DNA from: an uncultured Lachnospiraceae bacterium
Lineage (GTDB): Bacteria > Bacillota > Clostridia > Lachnospirales > Lachnospiraceae
Reading direction: 5' to 3'
Length of the DNA stretch: 52,118 nt
NCBI GenBank assembly: GCA_944380185.1
Contig: CALWGV010000082.1
Span: 1 to 52,118 of the forward strand
Shown: in pieces, positions 41,650 through 49,961 of the stretch
Layout: every line of letters begins with the position of its first letter
Position numbering within the stretch: the stretch's first letter is position 1
Notes under the pieces: generated by a model
The model's database searches: none
What the model saw: only the letters and a program-made list of their open reading frames with translations
Told to the model about the DNA's origin: nothing
Position numbers and translations under genes: made by a program

Positions 41650-43599
41650 ATGGAATATAAGGAAGAACAGATTCTGAATCAACTGGAGTCGGGGAAATAT
41701 ACGACGGCAGTCCGTATTGCCAAGGCGGTGGGGATCAGTGAGAGAACTGTGCGGATACGGATTGGCGAGATAAACCATGCGCTGGAGGGAAACGGAGCGC
41801 AAATATATTCCAGACCTAATACGGGGTTTCGTCTGGAGATCACCGATCGGGGAAAATATGAGCAGTGGAAGGAGCAGCAGCGCAGAAAAAGAATGGAAAT
41901 GCCGGTCACATCGGCGGAACGTGTGACTTATCTGCTGGCTTATCTGCTGAATCATGATGATTATGTAAAGCTGGACGATTTAAGCGAGTTTTTATATGTT
42001 TCCCGCAACACGCTGAGCAGCGATCTGAAACGGGCGGAAGATATTTTGAATTTGTATCACTTACAGGTCAGACGGCGCCCAAACTACGGGATTTGTGTAG
42101 ATGGCAGTGAATTTGACCGGCGCATATGCATCGCCAACTGCCTTCTGCGGGATGATCGAATCCGGATGCAGCCGCCCAAACAGCAGGCGGATATGCGCTG
42201 CCTGGGAGATATACTGAAAAAGAACCTGAAAGATTTTGGACTGCAGGCATCAGAGAGCGGTTTTGAATCGCTGATTTTTCATATCTATGTGGCAAATGGG
42301 CGTATTCGCCGTGGACACCTGGTTGAGATTTCTGATGAACAAAAGCAGGAATTGAGTGCGAATCTGGGGCAGCATGCTCTGGAGGCAGCCAAAGCTGCGG
42401 CACGGGAGATTTCCGGCAGCATGCGGATTCATTACCCAGAGGACGAAGTGCTGTATCTGGCAATCCATATCAGCGGAAAGACATCGCCCAGCACGGCGAA
42501 GCGGAAAAGTCTTGGACTGGTGATCTCCAGCAGAATCGACGAGATGGTTCTGGAAATGCTGGAGGCTGTGTACGAAGGGAACGGCATTGACTTCCGTGAT
42601 AATTTGGAGCTTCGCATGTCGCTAAACCAACATATGGTCCCTTTTGATATTCGAATGAAATACGCGATACCGCTGAAAAATCCTATGTTGGACAAAATCA
42701 AAAAGGAGTATGCCTTTGCCTATACTTTGGCTGCTACAGCCTGCAGTGCACTGTGTAGACATTATGGGAGGGAAATTCCGGAAGATGAGATAGGATATTT
42801 TGCTGTTCTCTTTGCCCTGGCCCTGGAAAAACAGGGGAAATATGTGGACAGGAAAAATATTGTGGTGGTGTGTGTATCCGGAAGGGGAAGCTCTCAGCTT
42901 TTTCTGTACAGATACAAACAGGCTTTTGGAAAATATATTGACCAGATTTATGAATGTTCGGTTTTCGATCTGGAGGATTTTGACTTTGAGGGAAAGGCCA
43001 TTGACTATGTGTTTACCACGGTGCCTTTGAATTTATCCCTGCCGGTGCCGGTCTTTGAGATATCGCTTTTCCCTGATCGGGAAGAGATAGACAGCTATCA
43101 GAGACTTTTCGAGAGGGGGAGCAGCGCCTTCCTCTACAATTACTATGACAAAAGACTTTTTATTCCTCATCTTGACGGGGAGGATAAGGAGGAGGTCTTA
43201 GAAAAAATCTGTACGCATATTGCTGCAGTGCGGCCGCTGCCGGAGGGCTTTTTAGATGCCGTATTGGAGCGAGAACGAATGGGACAGACAGACTTTGGAA
43301 ATCTGGTGGCTATCTCGCATCCCAGCCGGGTTATGACCAGGGAAAAATTTGTGGCCACTGCGATTCTGGACAAACCAATCTGGTGGGGGCATAACGAGGT
43401 GCAGGTAGTGCTTCTTGCTGTTCTGGGGGAGGAAAAAGATGATGATATTGAACGATTCTATCAGGCTACAACAGATTTGGTATTCAATGAGACAAAAGTG
43501 AGGCGGCTTATCGGCTCCCGGGACTATGAGACATTGATCAGTCTTTTGTCAGGCGAGGAAGGGGTAAGCAGACAGGGAGACGAAAACCTGCAGGAATAG
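41650..43599 (+). CDS. LicR/CelR-type PRD transcriptional activator
   Basis: 649-aa multi-domain PTS regulator. Two N-terminal helix-turn-helix domains (about 8-65 and 85-150) are followed by PRD1 (about 190-290), PRD2 (about 300-400), an EIIB-like domain (about 408-500) and an EIIA-like domain (about 505-640). Residues: His in FHIYVANG and AIHISG (PRD1), His in NQHMVPF (PRD2), Cys in VVCVSGRGSSQL (EIIB), His in GNLVAISHPS (EIIA). The second PRD2 site, usually ALHF, is AVLF, so that His is missing. It should activate the adjacent PTS operon, gated by phosphorylation. It is transcribed in the same direction, with its own promoter. Confidence 0.9.
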   Translation: MEYKEEQILNQLESGKYTTAVRIAKAVGISERTVRIRIGEINHALEGNGAQIYSRPNTGFRLEITDRGKYEQWKEQQRRKRMEMPVTSAERVTYLLAYLLNHDDYVKLDDLSEFLYVSRNTLSSDLKRAEDILNLYHLQVRRRPNYGICVDGSEFDRRICIANCLLRDDRIRMQPPKQQADMRCLGDILKKNLKDFGLQASESGFESLIFHIYVANGRIRRGHLVEISDEQKQELSANLGQHALEAAKAAAREISGSMRIHYPEDEVLYLAIHISGKTSPSTAKRKSLGLVISSRIDEMVLEMLEAVYEGNGIDFRDNLELRMSLNQHMVPFDIRMKYAIPLKNPMLDKIKKEYAFAYTLAATACSALCRHYGREIPEDEIGYFAVLFALALEKQGKYVDRKNIVVVCVSGRGSSQLFLYRYKQAFGKYIDQIYECSVFDLEDFDFEGKAIDYVFTTVPLNLSLPVPVFEISLFPDREEIDSYQRLFERGSSAFLYNYYDKRLFIPHLDGEDKEEVLEKICTHIAAVRPLPEGFLDAVLERERMGQTDFGNLVAISHPSRVMTREKFVATAILDKPIWWGHNEVQVVLLAVLGEEKDDDIERFYQATTDLVFNETKVRRLIGSRDYETLISLLSGEEGVSRQGDENLQE

Positions 43600-43661
43600 T
43601 TCAGGAAGGATTCTGGTTGGAGTTGTGAGCGGAAAAATGTTAGCATACTGACATCGACAGG
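43588..43661 (+). promoter_or_regulatory. EIIA operon promoter, copy 2 of a duplicated element
   Basis: Matches copy 1 (41533-41603) at CTGCAGGA, GATTC-N2-GG-N-TGGAGT, a 21-base spacer to CATACT, then ACAGG. It begins inside the end of the regulator gene. Likely site for the LicR-type activator on the PTS operon. Confidence 0.65.
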
Positions 43662-43741
43662 GCAGATGCAGACAGAACAGATACAGGAGAGATGAGGGAG
43701 AGATCGAGAGATTAGGGGAAGAGACTAAAGGAGGAAGACAG

Positions 43742-44053
43742 ATGGACAGAGACTTTGAAACTACGGTGATGGAAGCCATCGTGCAGGCGGGTGACGCGAG
43801 AAGCCTGGCGCTCCAGGCTGTTCGGGAGGCTAGGCTGGGCAATCGGGAGGAGGCAGAGCACCTTTTGGAGGAGTGTGATGCGGCTATGCTGCGTGCCCAT
43901 GAGGTGCAGACTTCGCTGATCCGCTCGGAGCTGGAGGGCGAGCCGGTGCAGATGAATTTGCTGATGGTACATGCACAGGATCATGTGATGAACGCCATGA
44001 CGGTGAAAGACTTGGCCGCGGAGATCATTGCTATCCTGGGCGAAAGACATTAA
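43742..44053 (+). CDS. PTS lactose/cellobiose-type EIIA
   Basis: 103-aa cytoplasmic phosphocarrier of the Lac/Chb EIIA family. The active-site region LLMVHAQDHVMNAM has H77, the expected phosphorylated His, and H81. It accepts phosphate from HPr and passes it to the EIIB encoded four genes on. AAAGGAGG precedes the ATG. It is the first structural gene after the duplicated promoter and is followed closely by EIIC. The family handles cellobiose, chitobiose, lactose or aromatic beta-glucosides. Confidence 0.95.
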   Translation: MDRDFETTVMEAIVQAGDARSLALQAVREARLGNREEAEHLLEECDAAMLRAHEVQTSLIRSELEGEPVQMNLLMVHAQDHVMNAMTVKDLAAEIIAILGERH

Positions 44054-44076
44054 TACAGAAGAGAAGGAGAGAGAAG

Positions 44077-45375
44077 ATGAAAGAAAAAGCGACAAACATT
44101 CTGTTGGCAGTGGCAGAGAAACTTCAGATGAACCGGTATCTGACGGCGATACGCAATGGCTTTAACACGCTGCTGCCGATCATTATCTGCGGTGCCTTTT
44201 GCTCGCTGATGACCAGCGTGGTTTGTTCAACCACGACTACCGGTTTTTCTCTGGCAAAGATTCACGGCCTGGAGTGGCTGGGCAGCCTGATGCCGATTTT
44301 TAATGCGGCCAACTACGCGACCATGAATTTTATCGCCATTGGACTGGTGATTTTGATTGCCATTGACCTGGGAAGACATTATGGGAAAAACGATCCCCTC
44401 TTGCCCATTGTGGCGCTGGGCGCTTACATCAGCATGTGCGTCACCACAGTGAGCGGAACGACAGACAGTGGAGAGGCCTATACGGTGAGCAACGTGCTGT
44501 CGGTCAGTTTTACAAATTCCCAGGGATTGTTTATGGCGATTATCACAGGCATTCTCTCCACGGAATTGTACCTGCGGCTGACGAAAACCAAAAAGCTGGT
44601 GATCAAAATGCCCGATTCTGTTCCGCCGAATGTGAGCGCTTCCTTTTCCACGCTGTTCCCCGGCATGCTGACGATCCTGGCCTTTGCTGTGTTTGCCTTT
44701 GCCTTTGAGGCGATTTTTGGAATGACAGTCAGCGAAGCTATCACTTTGTGCATACAGACGCCATTTTCTTATATTATCACCACGGTTCCGGGCTTCATCT
44801 TTCTGTTTATGTTCTCCAATCTTCTTTGGTCCTTCGGCATTCATGGGCCTCAGGTGCTGCAGCCTATCTATGTGGCAACTATGCTGGTGGCCCTGCAGGA
44901 AAACACAGATGCAGTTCTGGCGGGAGGAGTAGCCACAAATATCTTCAATCGGTCCTTTATCTCAGTTTTTTCTGCCGGAACCGGATCGGGCATGACGGGA
45001 ATGCTGGCGTTAGCTATTTTGCTGTTTGGCAAGAGAAAGGAGCAGAGAGCGGTGGCCAAGCTCTCCATAGCTCCGGCGGTATTCAATATCAATGAACCGA
45101 TGATTTTTGGCCTTCCCATTGTGATGAATCCGATCTATGCCATTCCGTTTATTCTGGCACCGGCTGTCAGCATTACCTGGGGCTATGTCATGACGGCGAT
45201 CGGCTTCGCAACGCCTATGGCCTATGCGATACCGGCTACCACACCGATTATATTGAAATCATTCCTGGCCACAGGCGGACATATTCCCACGATGATTACC
45301 GAGGCAGTAGGATTGTTTTTGGTATTCCTGCTCTACATTCCCTTTGTCTTGATTGCAAACAAACAAAAGGAGTAA
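44077..45375 (+). CDS. celB: PTS cellobiose-type EIIC permease
   Basis: 432-aa integral membrane permease of the Lac/Cel EIIC class with about ten segments. Diagnostic motifs are WSFGIHGPQVLQPI and NINEPMIFGLPIVMNPIYAIPF. It transports and co-operates with EIIB in phosphorylating a beta-linked disaccharide or beta-glucoside. AAGGAGAGA precedes the ATG. The neighbouring GH4 6-phospho-glycosidase shows that the imported sugar is cleaved after phosphorylation. Cellobiose is the best guess, but chitobiose or an aryl-beta-glucoside is possible. Confidence 0.93.
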   Translation: MKEKATNILLAVAEKLQMNRYLTAIRNGFNTLLPIIICGAFCSLMTSVVCSTTTTGFSLAKIHGLEWLGSLMPIFNAANYATMNFIAIGLVILIAIDLGRHYGKNDPLLPIVALGAYISMCVTTVSGTTDSGEAYTVSNVLSVSFTNSQGLFMAIITGILSTELYLRLTKTKKLVIKMPDSVPPNVSASFSTLFPGMLTILAFAVFAFAFEAIFGMTVSEAITLCIQTPFSYIITTVPGFIFLFMFSNLLWSFGIHGPQVLQPIYVATMLVALQENTDAVLAGGVATNIFNRSFISVFSAGTGSGMTGMLALAILLFGKRKEQRAVAKLSIAPAVFNINEPMIFGLPIVMNPIYAIPFILAPAVSITWGYVMTAIGFATPMAYAIPATTPIILKSFLATGGHIPTMITEAVGLFLVFLLYIPFVLIANKQKE

Positions 45376-45451
45376 AAATCGGCAGTCAGCTGTCATTTGG
45401 TTACAGAACTTAAAGTGCAGAAAGGCCTGATATTATTAGGAAGGAGAAATT

Positions 45452-46849
45452 ATGGATAAGAAGGGAGTAAAGATCGTGACCATCGGCGGAGGTTCCAGCT
45501 ACACGCCGGAGCTGATGGAAGGCTTTATCAAAAGATACGAACAGCTGCCTATTCGCGAGATCTGGCTGGTGGACACGGCAGGCGGAGAGGAGAAACTGCA
45601 GATCGTCGGCTCTCTGGCACAGAGAATGTGGGATGCTTCCCCCTATAAAGTGGACATTCATTTGACTCTGGACAGGAGAGAGGCACTGCCGGGGGCAGAT
45701 TTTGTCACCACGCAGATCCGTGTGGGGCTTCTGAATGCCCGGATCAAAGATGAAAGGATTCCGCTTTCCCATGGACAGCTGGGACAGGAGACAAATGGAG
45801 CCGGCGGAATGCTCAAAGCTCTGCGGACCGTCCCGGTGATATTGGAGATTGTCGAGGATATGAAGGAACTCTGCCCGGATGCCTGGCTGATTAATTTTGC
45901 CAATCCATCCGGCATCGTAACAGAGGCTGTGCTGCGCTACGGCGGATGGGAAAAATGCGTGGGGCTGTGCAATGTACCGATCAACCTGATGATCAAGGAA
46001 CCTGCCATGTTTGGAAAAACGGAGGAAGATTATATTTTCCAGTTTGCCGGTTTGAATCACTTTCATTATCATCGGGTATATTCGGCCAAGGATGGACGCA
46101 ATCTGACGTCGGAATTTATCAACCAGATTTTTCAGGTGGAAGACGACGGCACGCCGGCCAATATCCACAAGGAGAAATTTATCGAGGAGCAGCTCAGGGC
46201 TATGGACTGCATTCCCTGCGGATATCATCGCTACTATTATATGTACAGCGATATGCTGCGTCATGAGCTGGGACAGTATGAAAAGCATGAGACGAGGGCA
46301 GAGCTGGTAAAAAAGACGGAGACGGAGCTGTTTGAAATTTATAAAAATAAAGAACTTCATGTAAAACCAGAGCAGCTGTCCAAGAGAGGCGGCACCTATT
46401 ACAGCGATGCAGCTTGCGAGTGTATCAATTCAATCTATAATAATAAGGGAAGCATAATGGTGGTTTCGACCAGAAACCAAGGGGCGCTCAGCGACCTGCC
46501 GGTGGACTGCGCCGTGGAGGTATCCAGCCGCATGACAGCGAAAGGGCCTGTTCCTCTGGCCTGGGGGAAATTCGGACCGGCAGAGAGAGGCTGGCTGCAG
46601 GTGATGAAGGCCATGGAGGAGTGCATCATCGAGGCTGCAGTAAAGGGAGATTACGGTATGGCCCTGCAGGCATTCCAGATCAATCCCATTGTCTGCGGAG
46701 GCCGCCCGGCCAAAGCTCTCCTCGATGAAATGCTGGTAGCCAATGAAAAATTCCTGCCTCGCTTCCACGACAAGATTCAGGAATTAAAGCGGCAGGGAGT
46801 AACCATCAAAGATGATGTGGTTCGGGAAATCTGCGAGAAAGGACTGTGA
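45452..46849 (+). CDS. GH4 6-phospho-beta-glucosidase
   Basis: 465-aa NAD- and divalent-metal-dependent glycosidase of family GH4 (CelF/LicH-like). The NAD-binding start is VTIGGGSSYTPELMEGF. The metal-binding Cys is C173 in GLCNVPINLM, and His residues occur in GLNHFHYHRV. DPLSHGQLGQETNGAGG-type sequence near residue 115 fits 6-phospho-beta-glucosidases. It hydrolyses the phosphorylated disaccharide brought in by the PTS to glucose and glucose-6-phosphate. GGAGAAA precedes the ATG. It lies between the EIIC and EIIB genes, an ordinary but not universal order. Confidence 0.93.
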   Translation: MDKKGVKIVTIGGGSSYTPELMEGFIKRYEQLPIREIWLVDTAGGEEKLQIVGSLAQRMWDASPYKVDIHLTLDRREALPGADFVTTQIRVGLLNARIKDERIPLSHGQLGQETNGAGGMLKALRTVPVILEIVEDMKELCPDAWLINFANPSGIVTEAVLRYGGWEKCVGLCNVPINLMIKEPAMFGKTEEDYIFQFAGLNHFHYHRVYSAKDGRNLTSEFINQIFQVEDDGTPANIHKEKFIEEQLRAMDCIPCGYHRYYYMYSDMLRHELGQYEKHETRAELVKKTETELFEIYKNKELHVKPEQLSKRGGTYYSDAACECINSIYNNKGSIMVVSTRNQGALSDLPVDCAVEVSSRMTAKGPVPLAWGKFGPAERGWLQVMKAMEECIIEAAVKGDYGMALQAFQINPIVCGGRPAKALLDEMLVANEKFLPRFHDKIQELKRQGVTIKDDVVREICEKGL

Positions 46850-46854
46850 TTTTG

Positions 46855-47151
46855 ATGAAGAAAATCGTTTTGCTGTGCTCTACGGGAATGAGCACAAGCC
46901 TGCTGGTCAATCGGATGCGGGAGGCGGCAAAGGAAGAAGGCTTTGACTGTGAGATACATGCTTATGGCATCGCCGAGGCGGCAAACGTCATTCCGGAGAG
47001 CGACTGCGTGTTGATCGGACCTCAGATCCGCTTCAATGTGCCGAAGCTGAAGGCTAAATATCCCTCCGTCCCCATCGCGGCGGTGGATATGAAGAACTAC
47101 GGCACAATGAATGGAAGAGCTGTGCTGGAAGAGGCCAAAAAACTTTTATAG
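46855..47151 (+). CDS. PTS lactose/cellobiose-type EIIB
   Basis: 98-aa cytoplasmic domain with the phosphocysteine C8 in VLLCSTGMSTSLLV, the classic P-loop of Cel/Chb EIIB. It takes phosphate from the EIIA of this operon and gives it to the sugar entering via EIIC. The ATG at 46855 follows the GH4 stop by 5 bases and starts at MKKIVLLCS; a GTG at 46846 is also in frame. AAAGGA is upstream. It completes the set of EIIA, EIIC and EIIB for one uptake system. Confidence 0.94.
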   Translation: MKKIVLLCSTGMSTSLLVNRMREAAKEEGFDCEIHAYGIAEAANVIPESDCVLIGPQIRFNVPKLKAKYPSVPIAAVDMKNYGTMNGRAVLEEAKKLL

Positions 47152-47250
47152 GACATCAATATCCTGCCTGATATCGGCAAGACAGTTTAATTTTGCGGAA
47201 AAATGTGGTATTCTATGAGTATACTGAAGAGGGAAAAGAAAAACACAAAT

Positions 47251-47295
47251 AGGTACTCATCAATCAGGTGCTCATTAATCAGGTACGCATCAATA
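47251..47295 (+). repeat. three tandem 15-base repeats before the MerR-type gene
   Basis: AGGTACTCATCAATC, AGGTGCTCATTAATC and AGGTACGCATCAATA follow each other without gaps, ending 17 bases before the predicted start codon. They may be regulator-binding repeats or a local duplication. Confidence 0.75.
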
Positions 47296-47312
47296 GGCAG
47301 GAAGGTGATGGA

Positions 47313-48161
47313 ATGGAAGAAGAAAGATATCTGGTGAGAGAAGCGGCTGAGGCGCTGGGCGTAAATGCAGGGACGCTGCGTCATTATGAAAAAGAGGGAC
47401 TTTTGTCGGTGAACAGCAGGTCCGGCCGCCGTGAGGACTACACATCGATGGACCTGCGGATGGCTCTTCAGGCCAAGCTGTATCGCTCCATGGGCTTTTC
47501 TGTGGCAGAAACGAGAGAACTCTTAAACGGAGGCGACATGGCGGCGATCCACAGTGCTTTCGCGCGCAGAAAGAAAGAAGTGGGGGAGAAGCGACGGGAG
47601 CTTGAGCGGCTGGAACGGGCCATCGGCCAATGGGAGGCGAGTGTCTCAGAGGCCTCGGCCAAAACGGGCCGGTGCTGGTTTGAGACAGCAAAAAAGAGCT
47701 GCTATGCCGTGCTGAAAAACGGTCCTCAGTATCAGTTCAGCAGCGGCAAGGAGACGGATAAATTGCTGGCCAAGCTTCAGGAGCATATCCCCTGCACCAG
47801 ACAGGTTTTTTATGTGCCGGAGGAGATACTTGTCAATCCCTCTCTCGACTATGAGGAATACTACGGAATGGCTGCGGGGGAAGACTGGGTGCAGGATATG
47901 GGACTGGAAAAGACGCTGGCGGACTATCGTCTGTCCTACGAGGGAACCATGGCGGTAACTGTTCTGCGGGCAGAGAGCGGCTGGATGGGAAGAGATGAGC
48001 TGACTCCTATTCTCAGCTATATCGGGCGCAAAGGCTATGAGCCTGCAGGCTCGATGATGGGGACCGTCCTGGCCGGTGAGTTTGGGGAAAGAGGAAGCGC
48101 AGGCTACTTTAAACTGTATCTGCCGGTAAAGCCTGCAGCAGATAAGCAGATAAATAGTTGA
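47313..48161 (+). CDS. MerR-family regulator with GyrI-like effector domain
   Basis: 282-aa regulator. The MerR helix-turn-helix (residues 1-70) reads VREAAEALGVNAGTLRHYEKEGLL. A coiled-coil dimer region (about 75-115) follows. The C-terminal part (about 120-282) resembles the GyrI/BmrR-type ligand-binding fold, ending GYFKLYLPVKPA, which often binds hydrophobic drugs. The ATG at 47313 is used, with GGAAGG upstream. It follows the PTS operon by 161 bases and has no obvious target next to it. It is preceded by a run of three tandem repeats. Confidence 0.88.
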   Translation: MEEERYLVREAAEALGVNAGTLRHYEKEGLLSVNSRSGRREDYTSMDLRMALQAKLYRSMGFSVAETRELLNGGDMAAIHSAFARRKKEVGEKRRELERLERAIGQWEASVSEASAKTGRCWFETAKKSCYAVLKNGPQYQFSSGKETDKLLAKLQEHIPCTRQVFYVPEEILVNPSLDYEEYYGMAAGEDWVQDMGLEKTLADYRLSYEGTMAVTVLRAESGWMGRDELTPILSYIGRKGYEPAGSMMGTVLAGEFGERGSAGYFKLYLPVKPAADKQINS

Positions 48162-48210
48162 CGTGAAATTAACTTGTAATTTTCCGGGAGGTGACTTACA
48201 ATAGAGAAGA

Positions 48211-48264
48211 AGTTTTCCCCCATTCCAGTGGGAGGGCTCATGGGAGCCGGGAGGCGGGAAAACT
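48211..48264 (+). promoter_or_regulatory. structured leader hairpin before the small membrane protein
   Basis: AGTTTTCCC (48211-48219) pairs with GGGAAAACT (48256-48264), a perfect 9-bp outer stem. An inner stem GGCTC-ATGG-GAGCC (48235-48248) sits in its loop. It lies 23 bases before the start codon. Confidence 0.55.
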
Positions 48265-48286
48265 ACCAAAAGATAAAGAGGTAAGT

Positions 48287-48676
48287 ATGATGAGAAAAGG
48301 TAATTATGGCTTTAATCTGTGGTTTTATCCGGCAATGGCGTTTTTGCTGGCGATCTTTGGACAGACTTTGCTGTGCGGTCTGATCACAATTTTTGCTATT
48401 GCCGCCGAGAAGGATGAATGGACTTCGCGCCAGACGATGGAGGCCTTTTTCCTGAGCCTGGTCAATGCGCTGGTCTCTGTGATTATCGACCTGTTTGGCA
48501 TTATAACCTGGATTCCTTTCGTGGGCACGGGCATCTCGGCAATCCTGAATTTCTGCGCCGCTGTGATCGGGCTTATCGTGCTGATTCTGGCCGTGATCGG
48601 CATCCTTCGGGTCAGCAAGAATGAAGAAGCGCGGATTCCGTTCATCCATGGGTTTGTCAATAAGATTTTTGCGTAA
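48287..48676 (+). CDS. small membrane protein, DUF4870/Tic20-like
   Basis: 129-aa protein with three membrane segments (about 13-38, 53-77 and 80-108). The pattern of a charged loop after segment 1 (EKDEWTSRQTMEAFF) and a C-terminal ARIPFIHGFVNKIF motif resembles the DUF4870/Tic20-like group, whose role is unknown in bacteria. GAGG at 48278-48281 lies 5 and 8 bases before two adjacent ATGs (48287, 48290); either may be used. It is preceded by a nested hairpin leader and followed by the rpsL promoter. Confidence 0.7.
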   Translation: MMRKGNYGFNLWFYPAMAFLLAIFGQTLLCGLITIFAIAAEKDEWTSRQTMEAFFLSLVNALVSVIIDLFGIITWIPFVGTGISAILNFCAAVIGLIVLILAVIGILRVSKNEEARIPFIHGFVNKIFA

Positions 48677-48725
48677 AACCGATGAAAAACCTGTGTAAAC
48701 CCGGGCAAACTCATGAATAAACCCC

Positions 48726-48785
48726 TTGACACTGAAAAAGTCAACGTATATAATAAGTAGGCGTGCATAAAAACGCCTACTTTTT
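48726..48785 (+). promoter_or_regulatory. rpsL-rpsG-fusA promoter overlapped by an 8-8-8 inverted repeat
   Basis: A perfect consensus TTGACA (48726-48731), 17-base spacer and TATAAT (48749-48754). Immediately after it GTAGGCGT (48757-48764) and ACGCCTAC (48773-48780) pair, followed by TTTTT. With transcription starting near 48761, only part of the left arm is transcribed, so it may be an operator rather than an attenuator. Confidence 0.75.
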
Positions 48786-48863
48786 ATGCCCGAGAATATT
48801 CGGCAGATGCGAAATCGAATATTCAACATTAAATCAACGAAGAAATCTACAGGAGGTGAAAAA

Positions 48864-49277
48864 ATGCCTACATTCAACCAGTTAGTGAGAAAGGGAAGGC
48901 AGACAGCTGAGAAGAAGAGCACGGCTCCCGCTCTGCAGAAGGGTTATAATTCCCTGAAGAAGAGAGCTACCAATGAGTCCGCTCCTCAGAAGAGAGGTGT
49001 ATGCACCGCTGTCAAGACTGCCACTCCTAAAAAGCCTAACTCCGCACTGCGCAAGATTGCCAGAGTACGTCTTTCCAACGGTATCGAGGTTACCAGCTAT
49101 ATTCCCGGCGAAGGACACAATCTGCAGGAGCACAGCGTTGTGATGATCCGCGGCGGCCGTGTGAAGGATCTTCCCGGTACCCGTTACCACATCATCCGCG
49201 GCACGCTGGATACCGCCGGCGTTGCGAAGAGAAGACAGGCCCGTTCCAAGTACGGCGCCAAGAGACCGAAGAAATAA
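48864..49277 (+). CDS. rpsL: 30S ribosomal protein S12
   Basis: 137-aa ribosomal protein of the decoding site. The streptomycin-region motifs [11 protein letters not shown] and [13 protein letters not shown] retain the lysines of the sensitive form. The ATG at 48864 follows AGGAGG and starts [12 protein letters not shown]; an in-frame upstream ATG at 48786 lies in the leader and lacks a site. First gene of the rpsL-rpsG-fusA group, with its own strong promoter, about 12.8 kb away from rpoC. Confidence 0.98.
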   Translation: MPTFNQLVRKGRQTAEKKSTAPALQKGYNSLKKRATNESAPQKRGVCTAVKTATPKKPNSALRKIARVRLSNGIEVTSYIPGEGHNLQEHSVVMIRGGRVKDLPGTRYHIIRGTLDTAGVAKRRQARSKYGAKRPKK

Positions 49278-49362
49278 TTCTTTCGGCCCTATGCTATAGG
49301 ACCTTAGATTTGTTGCAGTGCACGGAATGAAGCATTTTTACCCTGTAGGCAGGTTATAGAGA

Positions 49363-49378
49363 GCGTCCGAGAGGACGC
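49363..49378 (+). other. GAGA-tetraloop hairpin in the rpsL-rpsG spacer
   Basis: GCGTCC-GAGA-GGACGC is a 6-bp stem closed by a GNRA-type tetraloop, in a 179-base spacer. The same spacer holds the S7 feedback site in E. coli, so a similar role here is possible but unproven. Confidence 0.5.
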
Positions 49379-49456
49379 ACAGCATACATTACCGAGCGCG
49401 AACACATTTAGTGAGTACCTATGATCTAATTAAATTTAATTAAGGAGGGAAGTAAC

Positions 49457-49927
49457 GTGCCACGTAAAGGACATACGCAGAAGAGAGATGTTTTGGCAGA
49501 TCCTCTGTACAACAACAAAGTCGTGACCAAGCTGATCAACAACATCATGCTGGACGGCAAGAAGGGTGTTGCGCAGAAGATTGTTTACGGAGCATTTGAG
49601 ACGGTGGAAGAGAAGACCGGCAAGCCCGCTCTGGAAGTATTTGAAGAGGCCATGAACAATATCATGCCCGTTCTGGAGGTCAAGGCAAAGCGTGTCGGCG
49701 GCGCTACCTATCAGGTGCCCATCGAGGTGAAGCCCGACAGACGGCAGGCCCTGGCTCTGCGCTGGCTGACCATGTTCTCCCGCAAGAGAGGCGAGAAGAC
49801 CATGAAGGAGAGACTGGCCGCTGAGCTGATGGATGCAGCCAACAATACGGGTGCAGCCGTTAAGAGAAAAGAAGACATGCACAAAATGGCAGAGGCCAAC
49901 AAGGCGTTTGCGCACTACAGATTTTAA
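49457..49927 (+). CDS. rpsG: 30S ribosomal protein S7
   Basis: 156-aa primary 16S-binding ribosomal protein. The start [18 protein letters not shown] and the end [12 protein letters not shown] are characteristic, as is the [16 protein letters not shown]-type core ([21 protein letters not shown]). The start codon is GTG at 49457, with AAGGAGG 8 bases upstream. It lies 179 bases after rpsL, in a spacer with a small stable hairpin, and 34 bases before fusA. Confidence 0.98.
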   Translation: MPRKGHTQKRDVLADPLYNNKVVTKLINNIMLDGKKGVAQKIVYGAFETVEEKTGKPALEVFEEAMNNIMPVLEVKAKRVGGATYQVPIEVKPDRRQALALRWLTMFSRKRGEKTMKERLAAELMDAANNTGAAVKRKEDMHKMAEANKAFAHYRF

Positions 49928-49961
49928 TCTGCAGGCCTCAGTTGTTTGAAGGAGGAAAACC

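Noticed and set aside
47193-47225. Promoter for the MerR gene at TTGCGG ... TATACT
   Set aside because: No pair of boxes has an acceptable 16-20 base spacing.
48757-48785. Simple intrinsic terminator of the upstream membrane-protein gene
   Set aside because: It is directly after a perfect promoter. It could end upstream transcription, but its position at +1 makes an operator or attenuator reading equally likely, so it is reported with the promoter.
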